DNA of 64,000 nucleotides, from positions 1-64,000 of the forward strand of contig WBMZ01000193.1 in assembly GCA_013400975.1 (NCBI GenBank), written 5' to 3'. Origin of the DNA: Atrichornis clamosus (taxonomy: Eukaryota; Chordata; Aves; Passeriformes; Menuridae). The notes under the pieces are model-generated. The model did no database searches and was not told the origin of the DNA. It saw only the letters and a list, made by a program, of their open reading frames with translations. Below, piece by piece: positions 1-64,000 of the stretch (positions within the stretch are counted from its first letter, which is position 1; each line of letters begins with the position of its first letter). The translations under genes and the position numbers were made by a program.

Positions 1-1066
1 CCACAAGCTCTTGGCCTGTTCATTGCTGTTTTTCAAAGACAGGTTTGTGGAATCAGTTCGTAGAGGGCAAATTGCCTGCCCCTCCTTCCTTGCCTGTCCC
101 TTCTGAATAGTTTATAGCTATCGGCTGCAGTGCTCCAGTCATGTGATTTGTCCCACTGAGTTTCAGTGCTTCTGATTAGATCTGCACAGTCATTTCCAAT
201 TCTTGTTACCCATTCTACGTGTGCTGGTGTATGGACATTTCAGTTGGGCTATCATTTGTGTCAACTTTTTAGATGGAAAAGCCCTGGTTCCTTTGAGGTG
301 TTTCATAGGTGTTTCCCTCATAGTTTTTAATTCATCAGCAGCCCCTGACTCTTCGTTGTTAGTCAAAACGCCATCCCCTTCCCTCTCTAAGTCTAGTTGG
401 TTCTGTCTTTAAAGATAAAAGTATTCTTCAAGGTCCTCCAGAAAGACTGCAGATGCAGCGCAATACTTGGCATTCCAGTCCAACTTGCAAGACTTTCAGT
501 CTGGAGTTTCTCTCCACAGAAATTTTACACTGATAACTTACAACTGTGTGGATCAATTTCTCTGTAGTCTGTTCAGTTGGGAGGGCATAGTAGAAAGGGG
601 CTTGATTTCTGCAAACCCTTAGTCATTAATTTCCTTCTCAGTACACTTAGAAAAAATGTTTAGGTATCCAGAACTCCTCTGGATACATCAAGGATCCACC
701 TCGTATTTCTAGTCAAGAATAAACTGAAAGAAATACTTACTTTGATTCCTTAAGCAAGCTAACTTACAAGGAACTGATAAGCTGTACAGCTTCAAAAGGC
801 AGCAGAGCTCCATCTGTAGGGATAATATGCAGGTAGCATCTTGGGAACAGGAGAAAATAAACGCAGGCTGATGATAAGTCATTTTCTTTATGGCTTGTAT
901 ATAGAGCAGAAGAAATCTCAGTAGCCTAGATAGTGAAATACTTCATTGTAAGAAAAAAAGCATTTTCCAGAGGGCAGTGTTCATGTTCAGAAACAATTTT
1001 TCCTGTAGATACAGCAATGCACTTTTCTGAGGTACATGGCATTTGACATTTCTTTGTTTTTGACAG
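1..1066 (+). other. UHRF2 intron (3' portion)
   Basis: AT-rich non-coding sequence ending in a pyrimidine-rich tract and the acceptor AG at 1065-1066. No exon, RNA gene or clear repeat was recognised. The short open frames here lack any family signature. Confidence 0.8.
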
Positions 1067-22989
<21,923 letters not shown>

Positions 22990-25900
22990 TGTGCTCAGAC
23001 CCTTCTGTACTTCCCCCAGTGACTTTAGAGACAGCAAAGGGGAATAAACATGGGAAATTCAACAGTGGACCAGCCAGCTTGATGGGACTCAGTATATTGT
23101 CACATTTTGAAGCAGCTAACCCTCTTACCCTCATAGCCATTTTTTGGTGTTGTAAGAACTCTAATTCTTAGCTGTCTTTTAACATCAAGGGTAGTTTTGG
23201 CCAGGTAACAGATAGTTTTTAAAGAAAAAAAAAAAAGAAGAAAAGCCTCAGCTCTACTGGCCTAGCTGATGCTTAACTTATGATTTGTTTTTTTGTAACT
23301 ACCTCAGGACAGAGGAAAGTAAATTGTGTCAAACAATGTTGGGGATCAAAAAAAGTTAGTTATGTTTTAGCTACACACTGCCTCTTGAATATTAGTCGTG
23401 CCTGGTCCATATGGTTTTATTTACAAAGAAGAAGAACCCAGTAACAAAACCCAAACCAAAAGAAAAACCCACAAAAAAACAGGAGAAAGAAACAGATTCA
23501 GCACTTAAACCATTTGGATTAAACAGCAAATTCTCTGGTGTGCATAATCCCTTTTTTGTCTTTTTCTTCTATTATGCTGTATTTTTTTGCAAGAACAGGC
23601 TGATTTTTAGTCTATTTTTGTGAGCTTCATTGTGCTTTTCTTGTATCTTATGCAAGTTGACTACTAATGACTAATGAGAACAATATGAATGCATTGTTGC
23701 TGCATTAGTGTAAAGTGATCTGTGTTTTTTGCACTTAAAGAGGGTATTCAAGACACTCTAGTTGTGTAAAAAATAGTTCATATTAAAAAGCCACTTCTGT
23801 ATTAGTTAAACTGTATGCTTTTAGTAGGTCTTGTATCAGTGGCAATACATCTACACAGCATTAAAGGCAGTGCTAGCTTGGAGAGGGTTCAAATAGCTTC
23901 ATATTGTGATCTGAAATTTTATATACAATATATCTCCCCCCCCAAATATACCTTATTAAATATTTTATGATTCAGAAAACTTGCTAGTTTTGTTTTTACT
24001 ATTATTATCCATTTAGTTAAGAAGTCATAAGGTTTTTACAAATTTATTTCGCAGATTACTAAATGCTTTCTTTAGGTGGCCTTTTTACTTTTCAGATGTG
24101 AGGCTTCATATTCCTTAATTCATTTCTCAATGAAAAGAACACTTAATTTCAAAAAAGAAGAACTAAACTCCAAACCAAAATCCAACGTGACACTGATACC
24201 CATGGACTCACTCATACCCTGTTGCAGTGCTCTGTTCATGTACCAGAGTTGGAGGGAGCCCTGCCTGTCCCGCTGGGAGCCTGGGATCCCTGCATAGTGG
24301 TTAATCAGAGGGCTGAGTCAATTCCCTCCGTAGGCACTGAGGTTGCGCTGACAACCTGTAGCCCACAGTGCTACAGGTAGCTCACTACTTTCTGGACAAA
24401 ACAGATGTAATTCTGCCTTTAACAGTAATCACATCTGTGCAGTGAGCATGTAAGACTTATGGCTTTTTACTTTTTAGAGGAGTGCTGTGAAATATTTTAA
24501 TGCCTTGTTTCCTGCTTGATAGATTTTACCAATTAATTCGTGAGATAAATTTTGTCAGTTTCAGGTCAACAGTGGGAAGTCATCTGCTTAATACAAAAAT
24601 ATGTAAACCAATTGGTTAATATATTTTTTCCAGTGACTTAATTGAACAACATGAAACTGCTTTTAACAAATATTAAAGTAGTTTGACAAGACTGTGGAGT
24701 TAGATTGGCAACAAAGAAAGACTGTCCTTTTCTCACAAGTCTGCAGTGTTTTTTCATGATTTCTTACATCCTTAGTACTATATCAATAGCTACTGAAAGA
24801 CACCCTTTTCAATAGTAAATTCTAGAGTAAAAAAATTCTGATTTTCTTCACTCTGTATTGAGGTGATTTAGGATGAAGGTGCAGCTTTTCACATAAAAAC
24901 CGGTATCTGGCATAACTTTTTAATGAGAGCCACTCCTGTCTCCTATCATCTGCAGATTAAAATTAAATTACAAAATTAAAGTCCCCCCCCTGAAGTCATA
25001 ATGTAGCTAATGAAAAAGTTGCAGTACCAAAACTTTCACTAAAAAGGATACAAAATTTACAGTACTTCAAATATTGATGTGAACACCAGCCCCATTTGTG
25101 TCACTTCAAAGAGAGTTCCCAGGCTGAGTGTGCACGTAGACTTTCAAGAAGAGGTTGAGTAGTGAGTGGTTGCAAGGTGCAAAACTCTGTGGTCCATTCC
25201 ATGGTCCAGTGTTACCCCAGTGCTTGTTTCCTAATTCACCAAAATCGTGCTTGTGTGGCTGAATGAGTTTGTCTCTGCAGTGGCACTCACATACATCAAA
25301 CAAAGACAACCCTGCACAGACCTGATGGGGAGCTCTTTCAAACGTGCTCATAGCACAGAGCTAAGAGTGTAACTGCTGAGAGAATTGGTTTCATGTAAAT
25401 TTGACTGGGAACAGGCTGGAAAAGGCTCCTGTTTAAGGTCCAAGTTCTGGCTACAGAGTGATTTAATGTGGCATTGTGTGTAGCAGGAGGGCTCTGGTCT
25501 CAGAGTGCTGTTGCTGCTCTTGGAGGGCCAGAGCTTAAGTTGTGAATCAGTTTTTACACAAGCTGTAGACATATATGGCAAAGCAAAGGGAATTGAGTGC
25601 TCTGTATAAAAAAAAGCCACTATCCAAAATAAGAGACTTGAGAAACTGTGGAGAGAGAATATTTTGTGACCCATGACCTGTATCATACTAAAGAGTTCAC
25701 AGTCTGTTAAAAAAGGTCTTTCGTGCCTTCTCCAGAATGAGAGGATTAGATGGAACTACAAGGAAAAAATGATGTGATATAGAAAAAGATTACGTTTGTT
25801 ACTGCTTGGTAAAATAGATCATTCTAGCTCCTTAAAAAAAGCAGAGATTTTAAAAAAATATTAATCTCTGAAAGTATTTTCACTTGCGTAAAAGCTATTA

Positions 25901-26020
25901 GTGCTGTGGCAATTCTCACAAATCAGAATTTAAGCTTCATAATTTCATACTGCTCTGTTGGAAAAATCTAACTGAAAAGTTGAAATCCAAAACATGACAA
26001 CACTTAAAATTCTGACCAAT
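22990..26020 (+). other. UHRF2 3' UTR and gap to the GLDC 3' end
   Basis: Non-coding after the UHRF2 stop. An AATAAA lies at 23043-23048, only about 54 bases past the stop. Weaker ATTAAA variants occur at 23782-23787, 23860-23865 and 23955-23960, so the true cleavage site cannot be fixed. The remainder holds A-rich patches (23224-23240), a C-run near 23936 and no recognised gene. Confidence 0.6.
23043..23048 (+). terminator. Possible UHRF2 poly(A) signal
   Basis: Canonical AATAAA soon after the UHRF2 stop. It would give a very short 3' UTR, so a distal site may be the main one. Confidence 0.35.
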
Positions 26021-26026
26021 TTTATT
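26021..26026 (-). terminator. Candidate GLDC poly(A) signal (distal)
   Basis: AATAAA on the minus strand about 460 bases past the stop. Confidence 0.45.
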
Positions 26027-26169
26027 ACACTGCTAACAGTGATAGATAAAAAAATCAGTACGAAATATTAACACTAGCAATGCTAGTTAGTGGTAATATG
26101 TGAAGTAAATTAAAAAATCTACTTCATCATTTTTTTACAAAATATGAACAATTACTCCTGCAGTTAATA

Positions 26170-26175
26170 TTTATT
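26170..26175 (-). terminator. Candidate GLDC poly(A) signal (proximal)
   Basis: AATAAA on the minus strand about 310 bases past the stop. Confidence 0.4.
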
Positions 26176-26485
26176 AGTATTGCCTTATGTATCTGCATCT
26201 TTTCTACCTTTTTAACTATCTTCCATGCCAGTTTACAAATTGGATGTTAATTGTTAAAACTTTAGCACAAAACAGACAAAATGCTGAATCAAGGCAACTT
26301 CCAACATCAACTGCTGTGGAACCATCACGTTTACACCTAACATATTGATTGTATTTACATTTCAACTGAGCAGCGATTCAATTAACAAACGTGATTATTC
26401 AAAATATACACATTATACATATCCCCAGGAAATCAGGAAAGGGCCATCCTGATGTAGTCAGAAATGCAGGCAGCTGGAAGCACTT

Positions 26486-57932
<31,447 letters not shown>

Positions 57933-60699
57933 CTAATTCAAAAGAAATTGTGTGAGAATGCTACAGCTACATGTAACATTAACAGTTCTTAACTGAAATA
58001 TCTTGCACCCCAGTGTAAAAAAAACCAGTGGTGATGCAAAAATAAACAGTAGCAGAATAAAGTGCAAGCCAAGAACAGCAAAGATAAATTAGTAAAATGG
58101 TGAAATAGTCTGGGAAAGTTTAAATTCTGCCAGAATTCTGGAAAATGCAACACCTGAATAACAAGGTTTCAACCAGTGTGGAAAGAATAGTGAGAAAAAC
58201 AGCTGAAGGCAAAAGAAGCCCTTTTTGTGCTAACACAATATACAGTCAACCCAGTGGAGACCCATCCTGCACATGCATTAAAATGTACCTCAGAAGGTGC
58301 TTTTTATTAGCTAAACCCTGCAGAATCAACAGTAGATGAAGTCATAGACACCCACAGCTGTGATTTAGTGTTTCTAACTGAGTCATATTTGCACTAACTA
58401 AGCTCACACCAAGCACCCAGGAGTAATTTCCTAGTACTAAAGAACTTCATTTTCTCACATTTTCCCTAAAGAGCTGATAGAACAGAACAGTCCTTTTAAT
58501 TCAATTTCAGCATGCTTCACCAGCTTATTTTTTTAAAGAAAGGGTTAATAGAGTATTTCCAGTTTAAGAAATTTCAAATGAGATTAACTTTTAAATGAAT
58601 CTGCCAATCTAGTTTGAAGGTATTACGAAAGAATGACTTTGAAGTATTCAGAATGAAAGCATTTGCACTCCCTCCCTCCCCCAACCATAGTTTATTCTTT
58701 GGTCTTTCTTCTACAAATTTCTCAGTGTCCTGAAGGTTGTCCAAAATCACACTGCATCAACCTGTTCCTAGCAGTGAATAATGCCACAAACATCTGGCAA
58801 AGGGTAGTACTTGCAAAATATATTAGTAGCTGAAGATGCAGAAAGATAGTAAGCTGTCTTAAGATCATTCATCAGTCTAACAGACCTGGGTGAAACTGGA
58901 CACCAACCCTCCTAGGTGAGGGGAGCAGATGCTTAATTCCTCCTTCAAGTCTGACCTCAGAGTCTGCTCTGCTGGGGCAGTTACACCAAGTTCTGTTGAT
59001 TCTCCACTGCAACTTGAGGAGCAGACTTAGTAATATAAGGCCACAAATCACAAAAGTAGAATAGCTTGGGCCCTGGATGTCTCAAAATCTATTTTCTCTC
59101 TGTAACTTATTCCAGCAAGAGAGATCAAGTCAGAACAGTTAATTCTCTGGAATGTGGTAGCAAATGATTATCTAGGTTTTGAATTAATTTCTAGTGCAAT
59201 CACAAACAAGGATATGAGAACTTTAGCTCTGATTTCAAAACTTTTTTTCCTTTTACTTAAATTGCCACTATTGCATTCCCTGTATAAAGATTACTTTTTT
59301 TCAAGTATCTTCAGGTTTTCAATTAATTCTTTCCACAGTCACATTCCACCTCTCACAAAGTTATTTTTTTAATTGATGTCCAGTTCTCATTTCAAAGTTC
59401 ATTTCTTCTCTGCCTTCTAATCAGTGTTATCATTAGAACTAATGTATAAATATTGATTTCTTATTTTCAGTAAACTGCAATTGTTTTTTTTCTGGAGACT
59501 CATTATATGCTTATTATTAGGCTTGAACTCAGCAACATCCAGGGCAAGGTTTATAGAGTGTAGTGAAAAGCTCCACTCCTCAGTACTCTTCCCATACAGT
59601 TTATAACCAGACAGACACACTTGTTTCTTTAAGTGAGCTTTAACATTGTAGAGACCTTCCTCTACCACTTGCAAAACAAAAGTTTGATGAAAGACAGTTT
59701 GGTTTAGTTTCAGACAGAGGCTATATTCTTGTATAATTCAAACATCATTGATTTCTTGGAAATGGTAATGAATTCCCTCGTTTAATTCCAAACGTGTTTG
59801 AAGGCAGAAGCTGGCTATCATTAACTTGTTCACTAGCTCAATGTCACACACAAAAATGCACTAGGAGTACAATTTCTGCAGTAAACACATACCACAAATA
59901 CTGTACAATCTGACAGATAACATCGCCTTTGTTTGTCCAACTGGGCTTTTCTTCTAGAGTCATTTCTCAGCAATCGTAGCTAACAACAACATGCAGCCAC
60001 TTAGCTTGTGCTGGAGATCTCTGAAATAAACCTGTTTCCAAACTTATTGTGGGCACAAAGCCAAAAGCCTAGTGAAACTGCAAGCAGCTGAGGTAGTAAT
60101 TATGCGTAGAACCACACTCCATCTAGAATACCTACACTGATAGATTCCAACACTGAATATATTTTTAATTATTGCATTTTAATGAGCTTCCTGTGAAGAC
60201 AGTTCCACAACTAATTTTAATCACAGTGGTGAAATGCTAGAGGGCGTGCATACTCCTTCCACTCCTGCCTCACCTCACTTACCCTGCACCTTTGATCACT
60301 ACAAGGGCAATGGCAGCAGTACAACCCAAATATACATCTCCCACATTTGACATGCCTCTTTAAAGAGATCTAGGATGAAGATGCCTTCCTCTATGCCTTG
60401 CACTGTCTTCAAGTACTTCATCCCAGCATGTCTTTAGGAAGACAGCTCATAAATAACTGCACTCCTGAGTAAAGGAAGACAATAACCCCTGGTTCATCTA
60501 TACACACTGGCTTACCTAAGACCAAACATAAATCCATGTATATTTCATGAATTCAGTGTTTGCACTGATAAGGTTCTGAATTCAAGTAAGACTGATGTAG
60601 GCAAGGGTGAGATAAATGAACACATATGTTGAAGTCCACAGACCACAGAGCAAGACAATGAAACAAATAATTCTTACCAATATCCCCAGGACTGACAGG

Positions 60700-60935
60700 A
60701 GGGGATGGAGGAGTTGCAGTCAGGCTCTTTACAGCAGTGCATGCATTGCAGGAGGGTGAGAGGCTCAGGCTGGAGATAAACAGAGCTGGGCCCATGAGGA
60801 CAGCCCAGCAGTGGAGCAGGGTCTCCACCTTTTGAGGTTTTGTGTTCTGACTGGGTGAAACCCTGAGCAATCTCCTCTGACCCCACAGCTGAGCTTTGGG
60901 CAGGGGCTGGAGACAGACACAGGTCCTCACCAGTC
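60700..60935 (+). mobile_element. Diverged CR1 LINE 3' region
   Basis: Similar in order to avian CR1 3' ends: CAGCAGTGGAGCAGGGTCTC near 60807, TTTTGAGGTTTTG near 60829, AACCCTGAGCAATCTCCTCT near 60859, CCACAGCTGAGCTTTGGGCA near 60882, and a degraded GGTCCTCACCAGTCTGAA near 60921. No terminal octamers were seen. The 145-codon minus-strand frame across it is not taken as a gene. Confidence 0.6.
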
Positions 60936-63787
60936 TGAACAGGATCCTCTCAGAAGCCTTATTTCCCACTCCATCAAGCCTAGGTTTCAACAGTGTAGTC
61001 CCATAATGTTATTTGTGAAAGGGGTCTAACTCTTTATTGATCACTTCATAAATAACTAATGCTAATACAAAGGCATATGAATATGAACCACAAGAGTGAT
61101 CTTATGTACACTTAAAAATTAGTTTTCAAATTCATCATGAAGTTACTAAGTTTCCATTTTGGACCACAAGACTGCCACCAAATCCAGAAACTTACAGACT
61201 TTTTCTGCTGTATAAAGTATATAACTGGAAGCATATGTAGTACGTACATGTAGAAATGATATATTATTTCAAGTATTTATTACTTTCTTTAAAACTAAAG
61301 CATATGAAGACTAGGATTTCTAGAAATTTTAATATATATGGTTCAAAAAACACAGCCTGAGATATTTTTGGATTGTGTTACTAGTTTTTTTAAAGTTCTC
61401 CCAACAATGGGTGAGATTAAGAAGCAATATGCAAAATAGGGAAATAAAAAGAAAATTTACTATATTTAAGGAATGGTTGGACTCTGCCACCACCACACTC
61501 AACTGTTTATTTCCAGTGTTCTAAGAAAAAGTGATTAAAACACCTTTATCATGAACCCACTTTATTGGGTGTACAATAAAAATTCTTTAAGAACCTTGTT
61601 CAGCAATAAAGAAAATTGCCAGCTAAGTCACTACAGTTGATCTTTATTCTCCTCATCAACTCATTAGAAATTATGATCAAATACAGTACTCAGAATAAGG
61701 TCCACTGCTCTTGCTGGAGAAAATTCACTCAGGGTCCCAGCAGCAGTTCTGCAAGGACAATTCCGGATTGCTACATCCACAGGCAGGAAAGGCAAAATAT
61801 AACACAAAAATAGTAAATGGAGTGAATGCTCAGGTCATAAAATGATAACACTTATTTCTGCTAGTGCTTTTGTGGTTACCACACTAGTGCTGCCTTGAAC
61901 TTGTGAGATACCTGCAAACTAATATGGTACCAGAGAAGGAGAGAAGGGAAAATACTGAAGGAGCAGTTCAAGGGATAGCATTTGAACCATACAATACAAC
62001 AGGAATACAATACGACTATTTGTCTGATATAATTTTACTCACTTTGTTAGATCTTAAAAAAACCTAGCCTCTGAGATCAAGGAAGCAAGATCTTCAGAAC
62101 TGCTGATATAAGAAAAAGGAGATTTATTTATTTATCTTGCTTTAGTAACTAATTTCATCTCCATTAAAAAAAAAAAATCAGATTATATTGAAGCAAACTA
62201 CTTCCAAAGCACTGTCAGACACATAATGTTGTAGAACAGCACAAGGAAAGTGTATGTTCCAGGTGCTGTGTTTAACCAGCAACTTCAAGATATGGGCAGA
62301 AAGCCAACTGCATCTGCTGCCCTGCCTCTTCCCCCCTCCTTTTATTCAGGCTACGTCTGCTCACCCAGCCAGGCTGGGTGCAACCTGAGGATGCAGCAAG
62401 GAGCTGAAAGTATTGCGGGCTGAGTGCCAGCAAGATGCCTTTCCCTGTTCTACCTGCAAGGGCTGCTGCCTGTGAAAAGAGAAGCAGCCCAAAGCAAAGC
62501 GTGAGGGGCAAGGTGCCACCAGTAGTAATCCTAATTGCTGCACCACGTGTGGCAACACTGAAGAGTAACAATTACCTGGCTACCGGCATCCAAGCATTCT
62601 GTGTGGACTCCAGCAGCAGGCAATCTGAAATGACTAAATCAGCTCTAAAAATCTGACTGACATTAGGAGATGATTTATAAACTTATGCAAAATAAATTTT
62701 AATAGGCATTTTAAATATAAAATCCTATTAAAGAAGATTCATTGCATAAAGAGCAGTTAAATATGGAAACACAAATAGTCTTTATTACAATATATATAAC
62801 TGCTTCACAACAGTATTGCTTCTAATAACATTTAGACTGGAGACCCAACTGCATTCTTAAGATTTTAGGAACTAATGCTTATAAATTCTAAAATTTGAGT
62901 ATGTACCTGGGAATATTTGGGGGAAAAAAGTGATGGCAGTTTGCAGATGCATTTTTTTAATTCAAAATTTTTAAAAATTCAAATCCTGAAGAGCAAAAAT
63001 ACAAACATATGCACAGGATCTACCCTTTACATATAAAGATGGACATAAAATGGCAGCATTGCAGGGATAACTACGACTGTTACAGATAGTAGGCTTGTAA
63101 GGATAAAATAAAGAGGATTACTCTTATGTAAGATAAGCTGTTCTTTTACTTCAAATGGGTCAATCCTTACATATGTGCTAAAGCACCTTCAATACCTAAA
63201 GAAAAGATGATTGTTCAAGTTTACTTCGTCTAACACTGGGAAAAAAGCTCTGTAATACCAGCTGATCTCAATTAAGTATCAAACAGATGACTAGGCTTGT
63301 TGTAAATATTGACTAAACAGAACTTATGTGCCAAAATTACATTTTTCCTTAACTCTATCTGCAGAAAAATCTGACTGTAAAAAAGCTCCTCTTCCAGAAT
63401 CATTTCAGGTACAGGACTGCAACTTACTGCTACTGGAAATCAGACATTTTCCTGTTTTACCCCTACTGGAATTCCATGGCATGTTTAGGTGGTTTTACAA
63501 CACTGTCAGCAGGCTCATGGCAGCGGACACTTTTAAAATGGCTTTTTTTTTGGTCAGAAAATGGACATAGCTAGTCCTGTCATACCAAAGGTTTCATTTC
63601 AGAAACCTCCTAGCACAAGCTATATTCTTTCCCTCCTCCATCACTCACCGTATTTGTACAAGAAAAAAAAATTGCCAATACATATAATACTAATAATTAT
63701 TGAAAAAGCACTCAGAGTATAGATGCACTTGTACCAGCAAAACTTAGCATTTACCGGAACAGCTACTTCATTGATAAGAAAAACAGA

Positions 63788-64000
63788 TCACGGAAACATT
63801 TAGGTTGAAAAATATCTCCAAGATCATTGACTCCAATGTTTGACTGATCACCACCTTGTCAGTAAACCACGGCACTAAATGCCATGTCCAGTTGTTTCTT
63901 GAATGCTTGAGGGACGATGACTCCACTACTTCCCTGCGCAGTCTGTTCCAATGCCTGACCACCCCTTTCAGGGAAGAAATTCTCCCTGATGTCCAACCTG
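63788..64000 (-). mobile_element. CR1 LINE 3' region, cut by the window end
   Basis: The complement carries CR1 landmarks: the leading GGTTGGACATCAGGGAGAA at the window edge, TTCCCTGAAAGGGGTGGTCA, GGCATTGGAACAGACTG, and GATCTTGGAGATATTTTTCA near the 3' end. It is in the GLDC orientation and continues beyond 64000. Confidence 0.9.

Larger units (their letters stand above)
26021..26485 (-). other. GLDC 3' UTR
   Basis: Minus-strand sequence directly after the GLDC stop codon. Two canonical AATAAA hexamers (minus strand) lie at 26170-26175 and 26021-26026, about 310 and 460 bases past the stop. That is a plausible UTR length for this gene. The exact end is not determinable here. Confidence 0.6.
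57933..64000 (-). other. GLDC upstream intron, partial
   Basis: At least 6 kb without a recognisable P-protein exon. Exon 2, which should encode a DELI-type segment just before the split Cys, was not seen. It contains CR1 remnants at about 60700-60935 and 63788-64000, a GC-richer patch at 62260-62560, and otherwise AT-rich sequence. Confidence 0.75.

Noticed and set aside
60553..60990. 145-codon minus-strand frame ending near a donor-like GTAAG
   Set aside because: Antisense to a diverged CR1 3' region. The translation does not resemble the missing GLDC N-terminal exons or any known family.
62260..62660. GC-richer patch considered as a GLDC first exon or CpG island
   Set aside because: Few CpGs, and minus-strand frames do not show a mitochondrial leader followed by P-protein N-terminal motifs or a matching splice phase.

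Overview
This window comes from a vertebrate nuclear genome, most likely a bird. The evidence is long AT-rich introns with GT-AG splice sites, many CR1 LINE fragments (the dominant interspersed repeat of birds), and part of a characteristic avian ERVL-like LTR. Protein fragments read across the exons match two vertebrate genes that are tail-to-tail neighbours on human 9p24. In birds that block lies on the Z chromosome, so Z linkage here is inferred. The species cannot be named from the sequence.

Layout. Positions 1-22989 (+ strand) hold the 3' part of UHRF2: eleven coding exons for the PHD finger, the SRA (5hmC/5mC-binding) domain, a variable linker and the C-terminal RING finger. The upstream exons (UBL, tandem Tudor) lie outside the window. 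Positions 22990-26485 are the 3'-to-3' interval between the genes. From 57932 down to 26486 (- strand) are 23 consecutive coding exons of GLDC, the mitochondrial glycine decarboxylase P-protein. All reading-frame phases join, giving 908 complete codons plus a split cysteine codon and ending in a stop. By family exon count these correspond to exons 3-25. The first two exons, including the mitochondrial leader, were not found in 57933-64000 and probably lie beyond the right edge.

The rest is intronic: CR1 fragments in both orientations (some decayed, one apparently interrupted by about 0.4 kb of other DNA), a truncated LTR, several microsatellites including an imperfect CTG repeat, and unrecognised AT-rich sequence. 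The two genes are not functionally linked: UHRF2 is a nuclear epigenetic reader and E3 ligase, GLDC a mitochondrial glycine-catabolism enzyme. Their arrangement is conserved synteny. I found no bacterial-type features, tRNA or rRNA genes, CRISPR arrays or novel multi-gene system. The sequence-level points worth following are a GC-AG intron in GLDC, a NAGNAG acceptor and a diverged linker in UHRF2, the interrupted CR1, and an unexplained charged open frame antisense to UHRF2.
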